From Phycisphaerales bacterium (GTDB taxonomy: Bacteria; Planctomycetota; Phycisphaerae; Phycisphaerales; UBA1924), in the NCBI GenBank assembly GCA_020427395.1, contig JAGQON010000015.1:1-64000 (forward strand): a DNA stretch of 64,000 nt, given 5' to 3'. Shown piece by piece: positions 18,016-26,140 of the stretch. The notes beneath the pieces were generated by a model, which was given only the letters and a program-made list of their open reading frames with translations, was not told the origin of the DNA and did no database searches. Every line of letters starts with the position of its first letter. Position 1 is the first letter of the stretch. The position numbers were made by a program, and so were the translations under genes.

Positions 18016-19320
18016 ATGAACACGATCGCGAGCATGTTTTTGCGGGATGAGCGTGAACGGTGTCTCAGCGCGTTCCCTGCCGGATCAAACGGGGAGTTCG
18101 ATTTTCCTCCCGAGCTGACAACGATTATTGAGCGGGGCGAAGGCGCGAAAGTCTGGGATACAGACGGCGTAGAGCGATATGACTTCTCGATGGGCTGGGG
18201 GTCGGTTCTCGTCGGGCACGCCAACGATCGTGTCGTCCAGGCGGCCATGGCTCAAGCTAAGCTGGGCTCCAACTTTGCATGTGTCAATCGTCGCTCACTC
18301 GAACTCGCCGAGCGGATCATCGAGATCAGCCCAGCGTGTGATCAGGTCCGCTTCTCCGCCTCCGGGACCGAGGCAACGCAGTACTGCGGCCGCATAGCCC
18401 GCGCAGCCACGGGGCGCGAGAAGATCATCAAGTTCGAGGGTGCTTACCACGGTGCCAACGACCTCGGTGTGACCAGTCTCTTCCCGACGGGGCACTGTCA
18501 GTTCCCCACGTCAGAACGATCCTGCCACGGCACGACCCAAGAAGCCGCCGAGCAGATACTTATCGCGCCGTTTAATGATCTGGAAACGACCGCAAGCATC
18601 GTGCACGCTCAGGGCGAAGAAATCGCCGCCATGATCGTTGAACCCTTTCACCGTTGCATCGCACCCAAAGAGGGGTTTCTGCAAGGGCTCCGACAGTTGT
18701 GCGATCAGCATGGTGTTGTGCTGATCTTTGACGAGGTGGTGACGGGGTTCCGGCTTGCATATGGCGGGGCACAGCAGTATTACGGCGTGATTCCAGATCT
18801 GGTCGCATACGGTAAGGCGCTTGGGGGCGGTTTTCCGATCGGCGTATTCGGCGGTAAGCGTGATCTGATGCAGATGGTCGAAGAGCATCGCCTGAATCAT
18901 GAGCCGTATGTCTGGACCGCATCCACGCTCGGCGGGAACCCGGTCAGCTGCGCTGCTGCCTGGGCAGCACTCGATCACCTCGAGCAGCCCGGGACCTACA
19001 CAGCCCTTCATTCGCTCGGAGCGTATCTCCGGACCGGGATCAAGGATGTCATGCAAGAGACTGGCGTGAGCGGGCAGGTGATCGGGGACGGCCCGCTTGC
19101 GCAGTTTATTTTCTCACCAGACCCGGTCGTGGATTACCGTTCAACGCGATCGGGCGACCGTGCGAAAGCAAGGCGTGTGCAGCTCGGGATGATTCAGCGT
19201 GGGATCTTTCTCAACCCGATGGGCACGAAGCTGTATCTCAGCACAGCGCATACTCAAGAGCACTGCGATGCGTTCCATGACGCATTCCGCAGCACCCTGC
19301 TCCACGACCGATTCAACTGA
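18016..19320 (+). CDS. class III PLP-dependent aminotransferase (glutamate-1-semialdehyde aminomutase-like)
   Basis: 434 residues, cytoplasmic. Seen: GAYHGAND (PLP phosphate region), LIFDEVVTGFRL (cofactor Asp) and AYGKALGGGFPIG (Schiff-base Lys). The overall pattern resembles glutamate-1-semialdehyde 2,1-aminomutase, but the gene lies between a secreted phosphodiesterase and phnC, so a haem-biosynthesis role is unlikely. No PhnW (2-aminoethylphosphonate transaminase) is present in the window, and this enzyme could fill that place, or deaminate another aminophosphonate. It is clearly distinct from the PbfA-like protein at 5550-6863, lacking the HGNSVHQ and HYTHEKSP blocks. AAAGGA upstream supports the start. 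Substrate uncertain. Confidence 0.8.
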   Translation: MNTIASMFLRDERERCLSAFPAGSNGEFDFPPELTTIIERGEGAKVWDTDGVERYDFSMGWGSVLVGHANDRVVQAAMAQAKLGSNFACVNRRSLELAERIIEISPACDQVRFSASGTEATQYCGRIARAATGREKIIKFEGAYHGANDLGVTSLFPTGHCQFPTSERSCHGTTQEAAEQILIAPFNDLETTASIVHAQGEEIAAMIVEPFHRCIAPKEGFLQGLRQLCDQHGVVLIFDEVVTGFRLAYGGAQQYYGVIPDLVAYGKALGGGFPIGVFGGKRDLMQMVEEHRLNHEPYVWTASTLGGNPVSCAAAWAALDHLEQPGTYTALHSLGAYLRTGIKDVMQETGVSGQVIGDGPLAQFIFSPDPVVDYRSTRSGDRAKARRVQLGMIQRGIFLNPMGTKLYLSTAHTQEHCDAFHDAFRSTLLHDRFN

Positions 19321-19471
19321 GACCATGCATGCACCGAATGTATTTGAAATCGGTTAAGAGCGATATCGAGCACAATCCCGGCCATCACGCGCCGGTATTC
19401 TTTCCATCTCCTCATCGCACCATTGTGATCGGTGTGCCAAAGGCAGATGTGCAGGGTTGGGCACGCAGAGC

Positions 19472-20326
19472 ATGACACCATTACTCAAGGCGACCGGACT
19501 CGGCATGACCTACGCGGGTCAGTTTGTGGCTTTGCGCGATCTTGATATTGAGATTCAGCCAGGTGAACGGGTCGCGGTCATCGGGCGATCCGGCGCAGGC
19601 AAAAGCACGATGCTCCGCATCTTCAACCGGCTTCTCAATCCGACGGCTGGCTGCCTCGAACTCGACGGCAAGGACATCACGCACGCGCAAGGAAGCGAAC
19701 TCCGCCAGGTCAGGCGACGAGTCGGGATGGTCTTCCAGCAGTTCAATCTCGTCTCACGCCTGAGTGTTCTGGACAATGTGCTGGTAGGTACGCTCGGTAG
19801 CAGACGCGGGCTTGCCTTGCTCCCATCGCTCTGGCGGCAGTTCAGTGCGGATGACCGCGACTGGGCGATGCACTGTCTCAATGAGGTTGGGATCGAGAAT
19901 CTCGCACGCAAGCGGGCGACCGAACTATCTGGTGGTCAGCAGCAACGCGTCGCGATCGCACGCCTGCTCGCTCAGCGGGCGGATGTGATCCTCGCCGATG
20001 AACCCATCGCTTCGCTCGACCCACGGAGCGCTGAGCAGGTCATGGGCATCCTCCGCATGATCAATGAAACGCACGGTGTCGCAGTAATCACGAACCTGCA
20101 CCAGGTTGATATTGCAACCCGTTTCGCGTATCGAATCATTGGGCTTCGTGATGGTGTCATGGTTATGGATACCTCCGCAGATCACCTGAATGACGCTCTG
20201 CTTGAGCATCTCTATGGCGATCAACTCGATGAAGCCCAAGCGGAGAGCCGATCGATCAGTTCCCGGATCATCAACGAAACGCAAAGGAGAGCAGGACATG
20301 CTGTCTTCACTCAAGCGGCTCTATAG
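19472..20326 (+). CDS. phnC: phosphonate ABC transporter ATP-binding protein PhnC
   Basis: ATPase of about 284 residues. Walker A GRSGAGKST, Q-loop FQQFNLVSRLSVLDNVL, signature LSGGQQQR, Walker B VILADEPIASLDP and the switch His in TNLHQ are all present. The FQQFNLVSRL and NLHQ blocks are typical of PhnC-type rather than other importers. I chose ATG 19472; an in-frame TTG at 19457 is possible. It overlaps phnD by 29 bases and follows the aminotransferase after a 151-base gap. It energises uptake of phosphonates, or possibly phosphite or phosphate esters. Confidence 0.9.
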   Translation: MTPLLKATGLGMTYAGQFVALRDLDIEIQPGERVAVIGRSGAGKSTMLRIFNRLLNPTAGCLELDGKDITHAQGSELRQVRRRVGMVFQQFNLVSRLSVLDNVLVGTLGSRRGLALLPSLWRQFSADDRDWAMHCLNEVGIENLARKRATELSGGQQQRVAIARLLAQRADVILADEPIASLDPRSAEQVMGILRMINETHGVAVITNLHQVDIATRFAYRIIGLRDGVMVMDTSADHLNDALLEHLYGDQLDEAQAESRSISSRIINETQRRAGHAVFTQAAL

Positions 20327-21233
20327 TCTGACGCTCATCGTCGCTATGATCATCACGTCATGCGGCTGCTCCGATTCAGGCCCTGCGAGCAAGGCAGAGC
20401 CAGGCCAGGCTGAGACGACCAACTCCGCAACGAATGAACTCGGCGCAATACGCTTCGGACTGATCCCATCAGAGGGTGGTACCGACATCGTTGAGCGGTT
20501 CAAGCCGGTGATCGAGCAGCTCGAGATGGAGCTCGGACGCCCGGTCGAAGCCTTTAGCGCGACAGAGTATCTCGGCATCATCACGGCGATGAAGAACAAG
20601 CAGGTTGATGTGGTTTACTTTGGCCCCAAAAGCTATGTCGAGGCGAACCGGATCGCCGGCGCGATCGCTGTGGCCAAGGAACTGAATCTCGACGGGCTCG
20701 CCGGGTACTTCGGGATTATTGTGACGAATCAGAGCACCGGGATCCAATCGCTCGCGGATGCCAGAGGGCGTTCTTTCGGGTTCACCACGCCCAACTCCAC
20801 TTCGGGTTACCTCGTGCCATTCATCGGCATCATGGAAGAGACCGGCATGACCGCCGAGGAGTACTTCGGTGATGTGAAATATACGGGAACGCACGGTAAC
20901 GCCGTGCGAGCTGTCATCGCCGGCGATCTCGATGTCGCTGCTACGAACACCCTCGACCTCCGTGCGATGCAGCAATCAGGTCTCGACGCATCGGCACTCG
21001 TCGAGATCTGGCGAAGCCCAGAGATCCCTGCGGGAGTCATCGCGGTCCGCGATGACTTGCCGATCGAGTTCCGTGAGCAGGTGACGGCCGCGCTCGTCAA
21101 GCTCTCTGGCGATCAAGACGCGATGGAGCAGATGGCTCGCGGCGGCTTTGTCCCCGCAACCGACGAAGACTACGACTACATCCGCCTGCTGGAGCAACGC
21201 AAAGTAGAAATGGCAGCCGAGAGCGATGGCTGA
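20298..21233 (+). CDS. phnD: phosphonate ABC transporter substrate-binding lipoprotein PhnD
   Basis: 311 residues. The start at 20298 is fixed by AAAGGAGAG 7 bases upstream and by a signal sequence that begins there (MLSSLKRLYSLTLIVAMIITSC). Cys in TSCGCS is a probable lipidation site. The mature domain follows the PhnD pattern: IRFGLIPSEGGTDIVERFKP, then VDVVYFGPKSYVEA and a TPNSTSGYLVP loop that would contact the phosphonate. It overlaps phnC by 29 bases and phnE by 8, giving a tightly coupled operon. Confidence 0.92.
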   Translation: MLSSLKRLYSLTLIVAMIITSCGCSDSGPASKAEPGQAETTNSATNELGAIRFGLIPSEGGTDIVERFKPVIEQLEMELGRPVEAFSATEYLGIITAMKNKQVDVVYFGPKSYVEANRIAGAIAVAKELNLDGLAGYFGIIVTNQSTGIQSLADARGRSFGFTTPNSTSGYLVPFIGIMEETGMTAEEYFGDVKYTGTHGNAVRAVIAGDLDVAATNTLDLRAMQQSGLDASALVEIWRSPEIPAGVIAVRDDLPIEFREQVTAALVKLSGDQDAMEQMARGGFVPATDEDYDYIRLLEQRKVEMAAESDG

Positions 21234-22440
21234 GTCATCCTCCCCAAAGCAGCCGACACCCGTATGGAAGTTCGCGATTCCCTTCGCGATTCTTTTGGTG
21301 CTGAGTATTGTGCTCAGCGCGGCCGGTTCAGTGGAAATCGGGCTAGCGATGATCATCGCGGCAACCGTAGCGGGTGTGGTTTCTGTCTTCAGTTCCCCAA
21401 AGTTCGCCGCCCCGATGCTGCTGCTTGCTGTGCTGACATGGTCCGCACAGAAATCTGACTTGAGCCCGATCACGCTGATCCAGAACCGCGACAGGGCAGG
21501 TGAATACCTGTTTGGTCGCTCGCTGACCGAGGCAGAGCACGAACAGGTCAACCGCCAAGCGGAGCGTACGACCCGATTGAGTCTGCGAGCAGATGCTCAG
21601 AAACAGGTCCTTGATGAACTCGGGCTCGACCGAACCGCTGAGAAACCTGAGAACTTCGACCAGCTCATCGAAGCCCGCTATGAACTCCTCCGATCGGCAC
21701 TGACCGAGGAAGAGTGGGATAAGCGTGTCTCACGCTCGGCCGCTCGTGCAGAGCATGAGCGACGGGGCGGATTCTTTCCGATCGAGACAGGGCGGGAATC
21801 GGTCAAGCTTTACATAGATGCGACCCTTGAAACGATTGCGATCGCGATCTGGGGAACACTGATCGCGTTCGTAGCCGCCCTCCCGGTCTCGCTGCTCGCA
21901 TCCCAGCGATCACTTGGAATCATGAGCACGGGCACTTCGCTGCTCCACCGAATCGGACGCTGGCTCGGATCGTTCCTGACACGCCGGGGCTTTGATTCCT
22001 GCCGCGGGTTCAACGAGTTCGTGCTCGCACTCATCTTTGTTGCGGTGATAGGGCTCGGGCCCTTCGCGGGGGTGCTCGCACTCGCGGTACACACCTTCGG
22101 TGTACTCGGCAAGGTGTTCGCCGATGCGATCGATACGATCCGACAGGGCGAAGTGGAAGGCGTGCTCGCAAGTGGCGCTCCATCGGCCCATGTCATTTCC
22201 TATGCAGTGCTGCCGCAAGTCTTCCCCATCGTCATCAGCCAGACCCTGCTGCGATTCGAGAGCAATGTCCGCTCAGCCTCGGTGCTGGGCCTTGTTGGTG
22301 CCGGCGGCGTGGGTTTCCTGATCGATGCCAAGCTGAAATCGTACCAGTTCCAGGAAGTCGCAACGATCATGCTGATCATCATCATCCTGGTGTCAATGAT
22401 CGACTTTGGCTGCTCGTGGATCGTTAGACGCTTTGTGTGA
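21226..22440 (+). CDS. phnE: phosphonate ABC transporter permease PhnE with long N-terminal extension
   Basis: 404 residues, against the roughly 260-290 usual for PhnE. The N-terminus has two or three hydrophobic segments (about 15-75), then about 110 polar, helical residues. A standard binding-protein-dependent permease domain follows from about 195 (ETIAIAIWGTLIAFVAAL). The EAA-type cytoplasmic loop is visible (IRQGEVEGVLASGAPSAHVI), as is GLVGAGGVGFLID near the end. The extension begins right after the coupled start, so it is not a wrong start call. It converges with the FAD oxidoreductase gene, the two ends overlapping by 17 bases. Confidence 0.88.
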   Translation: MAESSSPKQPTPVWKFAIPFAILLVLSIVLSAAGSVEIGLAMIIAATVAGVVSVFSSPKFAAPMLLLAVLTWSAQKSDLSPITLIQNRDRAGEYLFGRSLTEAEHEQVNRQAERTTRLSLRADAQKQVLDELGLDRTAEKPENFDQLIEARYELLRSALTEEEWDKRVSRSAARAEHERRGGFFPIETGRESVKLYIDATLETIAIAIWGTLIAFVAALPVSLLASQRSLGIMSTGTSLLHRIGRWLGSFLTRRGFDSCRGFNEFVLALIFVAVIGLGPFAGVLALAVHTFGVLGKVFADAIDTIRQGEVEGVLASGAPSAHVISYAVLPQVFPIVISQTLLRFESNVRSASVLGLVGAGGVGFLIDAKLKSYQFQEVATIMLIIIILVSMIDFGCSWIVRRFV

Positions 22441-23602
22441 CCAGCGGACCGAACCGTTCCAGAGCAAGCTCAGGATCTTTCACCACGCTCTCGGCCACGC
22501 CAAAGGACAAGGTCATTCCCGCGCCACCCATCGCGTTGATGATCGTGACACCCTTCTCAGGTTCGTGAACAAGCAGCGATCGCCCGTCAGTCCGCTTGAG
22601 ATAAATCCCGTGCCACCGTTGATCAATCGTCCAGCTCGGGGCATTAACCAGCTTCTTGGCGTGCTCAAGGATGAGTCGATCAGTATGCTCGTCATCAAAT
22701 GGCGTGATGGCATCCCCGTAGACATGAGAGTCACCGATGATCAGGTCGCCTGATGAGTGCTGGCTGAGCATGATGTGGATGCCATGCCTGTCAAACTCGG
22801 GCTGCTCATCGCTGATCCGCGTTCTGAGTGCTGCCAGCGATGGGCAATCCGCGAATGCCCCATAGTGACGCAGGGTCCAGCCACCGGCCACGTGCGTACC
22901 CATCTTCCAACCCCCAGGCTGAGGGATCGTGCGCATCATCTGCAGCTTGCACTGGCAGAAGGCGTCAGGGGGGAATGATGCCGGGTAATGCACGGTCCCC
23001 TCGTGTCCTGTGGTCAAATAAATGCGATCGCATTCAAGCACTCGCCCATCGGTCGATTCAACCCGATGAGGCGCCACGCGAGCGATTTCGAAGCCAGTGA
23101 GCATCCTGATGCCCGCCTGGGACCCGATCCAGTCCCAGACTTTGGCGATGGCCGTCCGAGATTCAACATTGAGTTCTAACGGTGAGTACATCCCTCCGAT
23201 CAGCCCATCGGCATGAACACCGGGAGTGTGCCCACGGACCTCTTGGGGTGTCAGCAACTGTGCTCGACGAGACTCGCCCTCAGAACTGACGAACTCGCGG
23301 AGTACATTGAACTCATCGTCACGGTAAGCGACATGCATCGACCCAGAAGCTTCACAGAAGAAGCCGACCTGATCAGCGAGATCGAGCCAGATCGCCCGGC
23401 TGCGCATCGCCAGATCGAACAACGGCCCCTTGGGTTGCCCGATCGGCCACACCATCCCAAAGTTCCGGATCGATGCACCGGCGGGGAGCCGATGCCGATC
23501 GCAAATGGTCACGCGCTTACCATCGCGGACCGCAGCGATCGCTGTCGCAAGGCCGACGATACCGGCACCCACGATCACAACATCTGACTCAACCATGAGC
23601 AT
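22424..23602 (-). CDS. FAD-dependent oxidoreductase of the phosphonate-associated (TIGR03364) type
   Basis: 392 residues with an N-terminal FAD-binding Rossmann motif (VVIVGAGIVGLATAIAAVRDG) and the D-amino-acid-oxidase-like fold (INAMGGAGMTLSFG near the C-terminus). From family knowledge, TIGR03364 oxidoreductases sit beside phosphonatase-like genes; some relatives oxidise 2-aminoethylphosphonate or its N-methyl form to phosphonoacetaldehyde. That would complement the PbfA-like lyase in this window by feeding the same intermediate. Its start overlaps the stop of the phosphonatase-like gene by 14 bases, so they form an operon. It could instead act on another amino-phosphorus compound. Confidence 0.8.
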   Translation of the reverse strand: MLMVESDVVIVGAGIVGLATAIAAVRDGKRVTICDRHRLPAGASIRNFGMVWPIGQPKGPLFDLAMRSRAIWLDLADQVGFFCEASGSMHVAYRDDEFNVLREFVSSEGESRRAQLLTPQEVRGHTPGVHADGLIGGMYSPLELNVESRTAIAKVWDWIGSQAGIRMLTGFEIARVAPHRVESTDGRVLECDRIYLTTGHEGTVHYPASFPPDAFCQCKLQMMRTIPQPGGWKMGTHVAGGWTLRHYGAFADCPSLAALRTRISDEQPEFDRHGIHIMLSQHSSGDLIIGDSHVYGDAITPFDDEHTDRLILEHAKKLVNAPSWTIDQRWHGIYLKRTDGRSLLVHEPEKGVTIINAMGGAGMTLSFGVAESVVKDPELALERFGPLVTQSV

Positions 23603-24296
23603 GCTCGCCGCAGGGGATACCGGTCAAGGGTGAAAGAATAACCCGGAGCTCGTCGAAGTTGGCGGCCAGGTGCGTGTGGGGGTGAGGCTGGAGATCGTGA
23701 AGGCGATGTGTTCCATGGCCTATGCCGATCGACATGGCGGCATTGGCGTTCATGCCCGATCCAAGATCACTCGGTGTATCACCGATCACGGCGATCGCGT
23801 CTGGGTGTTCCACGCCCGACCGCCGCATGGCCTCAAGCACAATCTCCGGGTCTGGACGCCCACACCTAACTTCATCTGACGCGACGAGGATCTCATAGCT
23901 GATACCTGCCCCTCGAAGAACAGTTTCAGCGGTTGACCGCGAGAAACCGGTTGTGAACGCGACCTTGATGCCCGCTCTGAGCAGGTCATGGTGCAGCTCG
24001 ATAAACCCTGGCATCGCCGGGGCTGCGCCGACATCCACCTCATCATCGATGGCTTCTTCGAACTCGCGAGCAAGTCGCTCCGGCTCGATCTCGCCGGATT
24101 TGCAAGCTTCTGTCAGGGCTTCTCGCATGACCGCCAGCTTATGGACGCCCATGCGCGGCTTGATCCACTCCGCATCCAGCCCAAGCCCGTGCCGATCCGA
24201 GACGCTCAGGAATGCTCGCTGCACAAAGCCATGGTCCTGAACACTCGTGCCGGCGATATCAAAGATGACCAGCTCGAGCGGCTTTGATACATTCAT
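23589..24296 (-). CDS. phosphonatase-like HAD hydrolase (PhnX-like)
   Basis: 235 residues of the HAD superfamily. Motif I is VIFDIAGTSVQD with nucleophile Asp13 followed, as in PhnX, by Ala15. The cap-domain block MGVHK places Lys53 where PhnX has its Schiff-base Lys53. Motif II is the TTGF segment, motif III the Arg/Lys around VRCGRPDPE, and motif IV VIGDTPSDLGSG. PhnX hydrolyses phosphonoacetaldehyde to acetaldehyde and phosphate. The TIGR03351 relatives are less well characterised. Position upstream of the FAD enzyme and converging on phnCDE makes phosphonoacetaldehyde or a close analogue the likely substrate. CAGGACA upstream supports the start. Confidence 0.82.
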   Translation of the reverse strand: MNVSKPLELVIFDIAGTSVQDHGFVQRAFLSVSDRHGLGLDAEWIKPRMGVHKLAVMREALTEACKSGEIEPERLAREFEEAIDDEVDVGAAPAMPGFIELHHDLLRAGIKVAFTTGFSRSTAETVLRGAGISYEILVASDEVRCGRPDPEIVLEAMRRSGVEHPDAIAVIGDTPSDLGSGMNANAAMSIGIGHGTHRLHDLQPHPHTHLAANFDELRVILSPLTGIPCGEHAHG

Positions 24297-24446
24297 GCTC
24301 TTGTCCTGATGATGGGATTCGGTGATTCCAGCTGTCTATGCCAGCATGCCCAGAGTCTAACAAGGAAACATCTGCAGGCGTTTGTATCACGATACTCTTA
24401 ATGATTTGCTCATGATACTGGTCGGTGACTGACACTCGGGCATGAA

Positions 24447-24478
24447 AAACATCCGCCCGAGGACAAGGGCGGATGTTT
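24447..24478 (-). terminator. Rho-independent terminator of the FG-GAP dockerin gene
   Basis: Perfect 12-bp stem: AAACATCCGCCC (24447-24458) pairs with GGGCGGATGTTT (24467-24478), with an 8-base loop. Read on the minus strand it ends in a run of T, as expected for the gene ending at 24533. Confidence 0.8.
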
Positions 24479-24532
24479 GTAGTGTAGATCATCGCGTTCG
24501 CAGCGAGATCCAGTTCAGATAGTGGGTGCCGA

Positions 24533-25813
24533 TTACGGGCAGCCCGCGGAGTAGGTGCCAAGGAAGGTCGAAACATCAAAGAAGTTCCAGACACCATCGT
24601 TGTTGAGGTCGGAACTCGCGTCCATCGCGCCAAATGCGGTCAGGAATGCTGAGACATCGAAGAAGTCCAACTGCCCAAAGGGCTCGGCGAGGTCGACCGA
24701 AGAGCAGGGGCCGGTGAAGCCGTTCTGGTTCATATAGGTAGAGACATCGTTCCCGTCGCGGTTCGCGATCGCGATGTCAAGTCCGCCGTTGCCGTCGATA
24801 TCGCCAAAGGCGATATTGCCCGGACGAGCGCCTGTTGCCGAAACTACACCGGGGGCAAAGACGCCCATGCCATTGTTCTCGAGCGTGCTCATCGAGTTCG
24901 AGTCCTGATGCGACGTGGCGAGGTCCATATCGCCATCCCCATCGAGGTCCGCGGTCGCGATGCCGCCAACATTGGCTCCACCGGTTGGGAAATCAGTCCG
25001 TGCGCCCATGCCTGCGCCGGTGTTCAGCCAGACAGAGGCGACATTGAGCAGGTCGTCGCTTACCGCGGCGGCCAGGTCGAGCAGCCCGTCACCATTAAAG
25101 TCGCCAGCGACGACGCCATCGGGGCGGGCGATCGGATTGACAGCCAGGCCCTGCGCGATCGCAAAGCCAGCAGCGCCCGAGTGGATGTTGACGATCCGGT
25201 TATCGTGATCGCTGACCGCGATATCTGCGACGCCGTCGCCGGTGAAATCGCCGATCGCGGTGGAACGCGGCTCTGTTCCACCGGCGAACGACGCCGCAGA
25301 GAGGGATCCAGCGTTATTCGTCAGGATCGTGAACGACGCACCGTCACGGTTTGCCGTTGCAAAGTCGTCATCGCCATCGCCATCGATATCACCGAAGGAG
25401 AGATCAATTGGCTCGGCGCCAACACCAACGAGGACGCCGGCGGTAAACAAACCAGCGGTATTGGAGTAGACCTGAACCGAGTTGAAGTTCTTGAGGACTA
25501 CGACAAGGTCCGAATCACCGTCGCCATCCACATCGGAGGCGATCAGATCATCTGCCCCTGTGGCCGCGCCGGTGAAGTAAGTCGCGCTCAGCGACAGTGC
25601 GCCTGCGTTGTTCGAGTAGATCTCAATCTTGTCAAGATTGTCGCTGGTCACGGCAAGGTCAGTATCACCGTCGCCGTCGAAGTCAGCGAATGCGACGCCA
25701 GAGGGACGCTGCCCACTTGGGAGTGCGGATGCTGGAGCAAACGATGGTGCAGCGAGTGAAGCGGAGCCCGCGATCGCCAGCAGCAGGAGTGCTGAGTTGC
25801 TTGAGGTGTTCAT
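24533..25813 (-). CDS. secreted FG-GAP/VCBS-repeat protein with GC-type dockerin tail
   Basis: 426 residues from the ATG at 25813, which has AGGAAAG upstream. A longer in-frame start at 25978 would precede the signal peptide and overlap the promoter. After the signal peptide (LLLLAIAGSASLA) come at least seven FG-GAP-like repeats of the form DxDGDGDxDLA (for example ADFDGDGDTDLAV). These bind Ca and fold as a beta-propeller. The C-terminus has two dockerin loops (LDFFDVSAFL, then DLNNDGVWNFFDVSTFL) ending AGCP. Probably a cell-surface or cell-complex protein. A sigma-54-type promoter lies about 100 bases upstream, divergent from the regulatory operon at 26141. Confidence 0.8.
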   Translation of the reverse strand: MNTSSNSALLLLAIAGSASLAAPSFAPASALPSGQRPSGVAFADFDGDGDTDLAVTSDNLDKIEIYSNNAGALSLSATYFTGAATGADDLIASDVDGDGDSDLVVVLKNFNSVQVYSNTAGLFTAGVLVGVGAEPIDLSFGDIDGDGDDDFATANRDGASFTILTNNAGSLSAASFAGGTEPRSTAIGDFTGDGVADIAVSDHDNRIVNIHSGAAGFAIAQGLAVNPIARPDGVVAGDFNGDGLLDLAAAVSDDLLNVASVWLNTGAGMGARTDFPTGGANVGGIATADLDGDGDMDLATSHQDSNSMSTLENNGMGVFAPGVVSATGARPGNIAFGDIDGNGGLDIAIANRDGNDVSTYMNQNGFTGPCSSVDLAEPFGQLDFFDVSAFLTAFGAMDASSDLNNDGVWNFFDVSTFLGTYSAGCP

Positions 25814-25912
25814 GGTGTGCTTTCCTGTTTGAAGTTGTGGTTGGTTGTCTAACGAACGAGTCGGCGCCGCCGCGTGGGTCAGGTACGATGTGCGACGACG
25901 GATGAGGCTCCT

Positions 25913-25929
25913 TACAAGCAGCGTGCCAA
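25913..25929 (-). promoter_or_regulatory. candidate sigma-54 (-24/-12) promoter
   Basis: On the minus strand it reads TTGGCACGCTGCTTGTA. The -24 half matches the TTGGCACG consensus exactly with correct spacing to TTG; the -12 GC is GT. It is 100 bases upstream of the start at 25813. Four TGGCCA sites lie 70-140 bp upstream of it, where an enhancer-binding protein would act. Confidence 0.6.
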
Positions 25930-26000
25930 ACAGAAAAGCAGCCCAATTTGGGCCCTGGGTGGGGTGTGGAGATGGCAAAGATCAAGACCGAGATCAGTAC

Positions 26001-26066
26001 TGGCCACGCCTGATCGACGGTGATGGTGCTCACTGGCCAGGCTACATCTGGCCACAATACTGGCCA
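26001..26066. promoter_or_regulatory. cluster of four TGGCCA palindromes, candidate enhancer
   Basis: TGGCCA at 26001, 26034, 26049 and 26061, usually preceded by C (CTGGCCA). They lie in the divergent intergenic region between the FG-GAP gene and the prepilin/kinase/regulator operon. The same sequence recurs in pairs before the other two sigma-54 promoters and at the regulator start, so it is probably the binding site of the NtrC-type regulator at 28469-29929. No -24/-12 promoter was found facing 26141. Confidence 0.6.
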
Positions 26067-26140
26067 TTTGGGATCCGAAACCGAAAAAAGTGTGAATTGG
26101 ACAACCTGTGAGTCCGGAATCGACCTGAACTGATTATGAT

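Noticed and set aside
19441..19475. Sigma-54 promoter before phnC (TTGGGCACG)
   Set aside because: The -12 half is GCATG rather than TTGCA and the element would overlap the start codon.
26067..26140. Sigma-54 promoter facing the prepilin/kinase operon
   Set aside because: TTGGGATCC and ATTGGACAACC have the GG but no TTGC at the right distance, so I did not call one.
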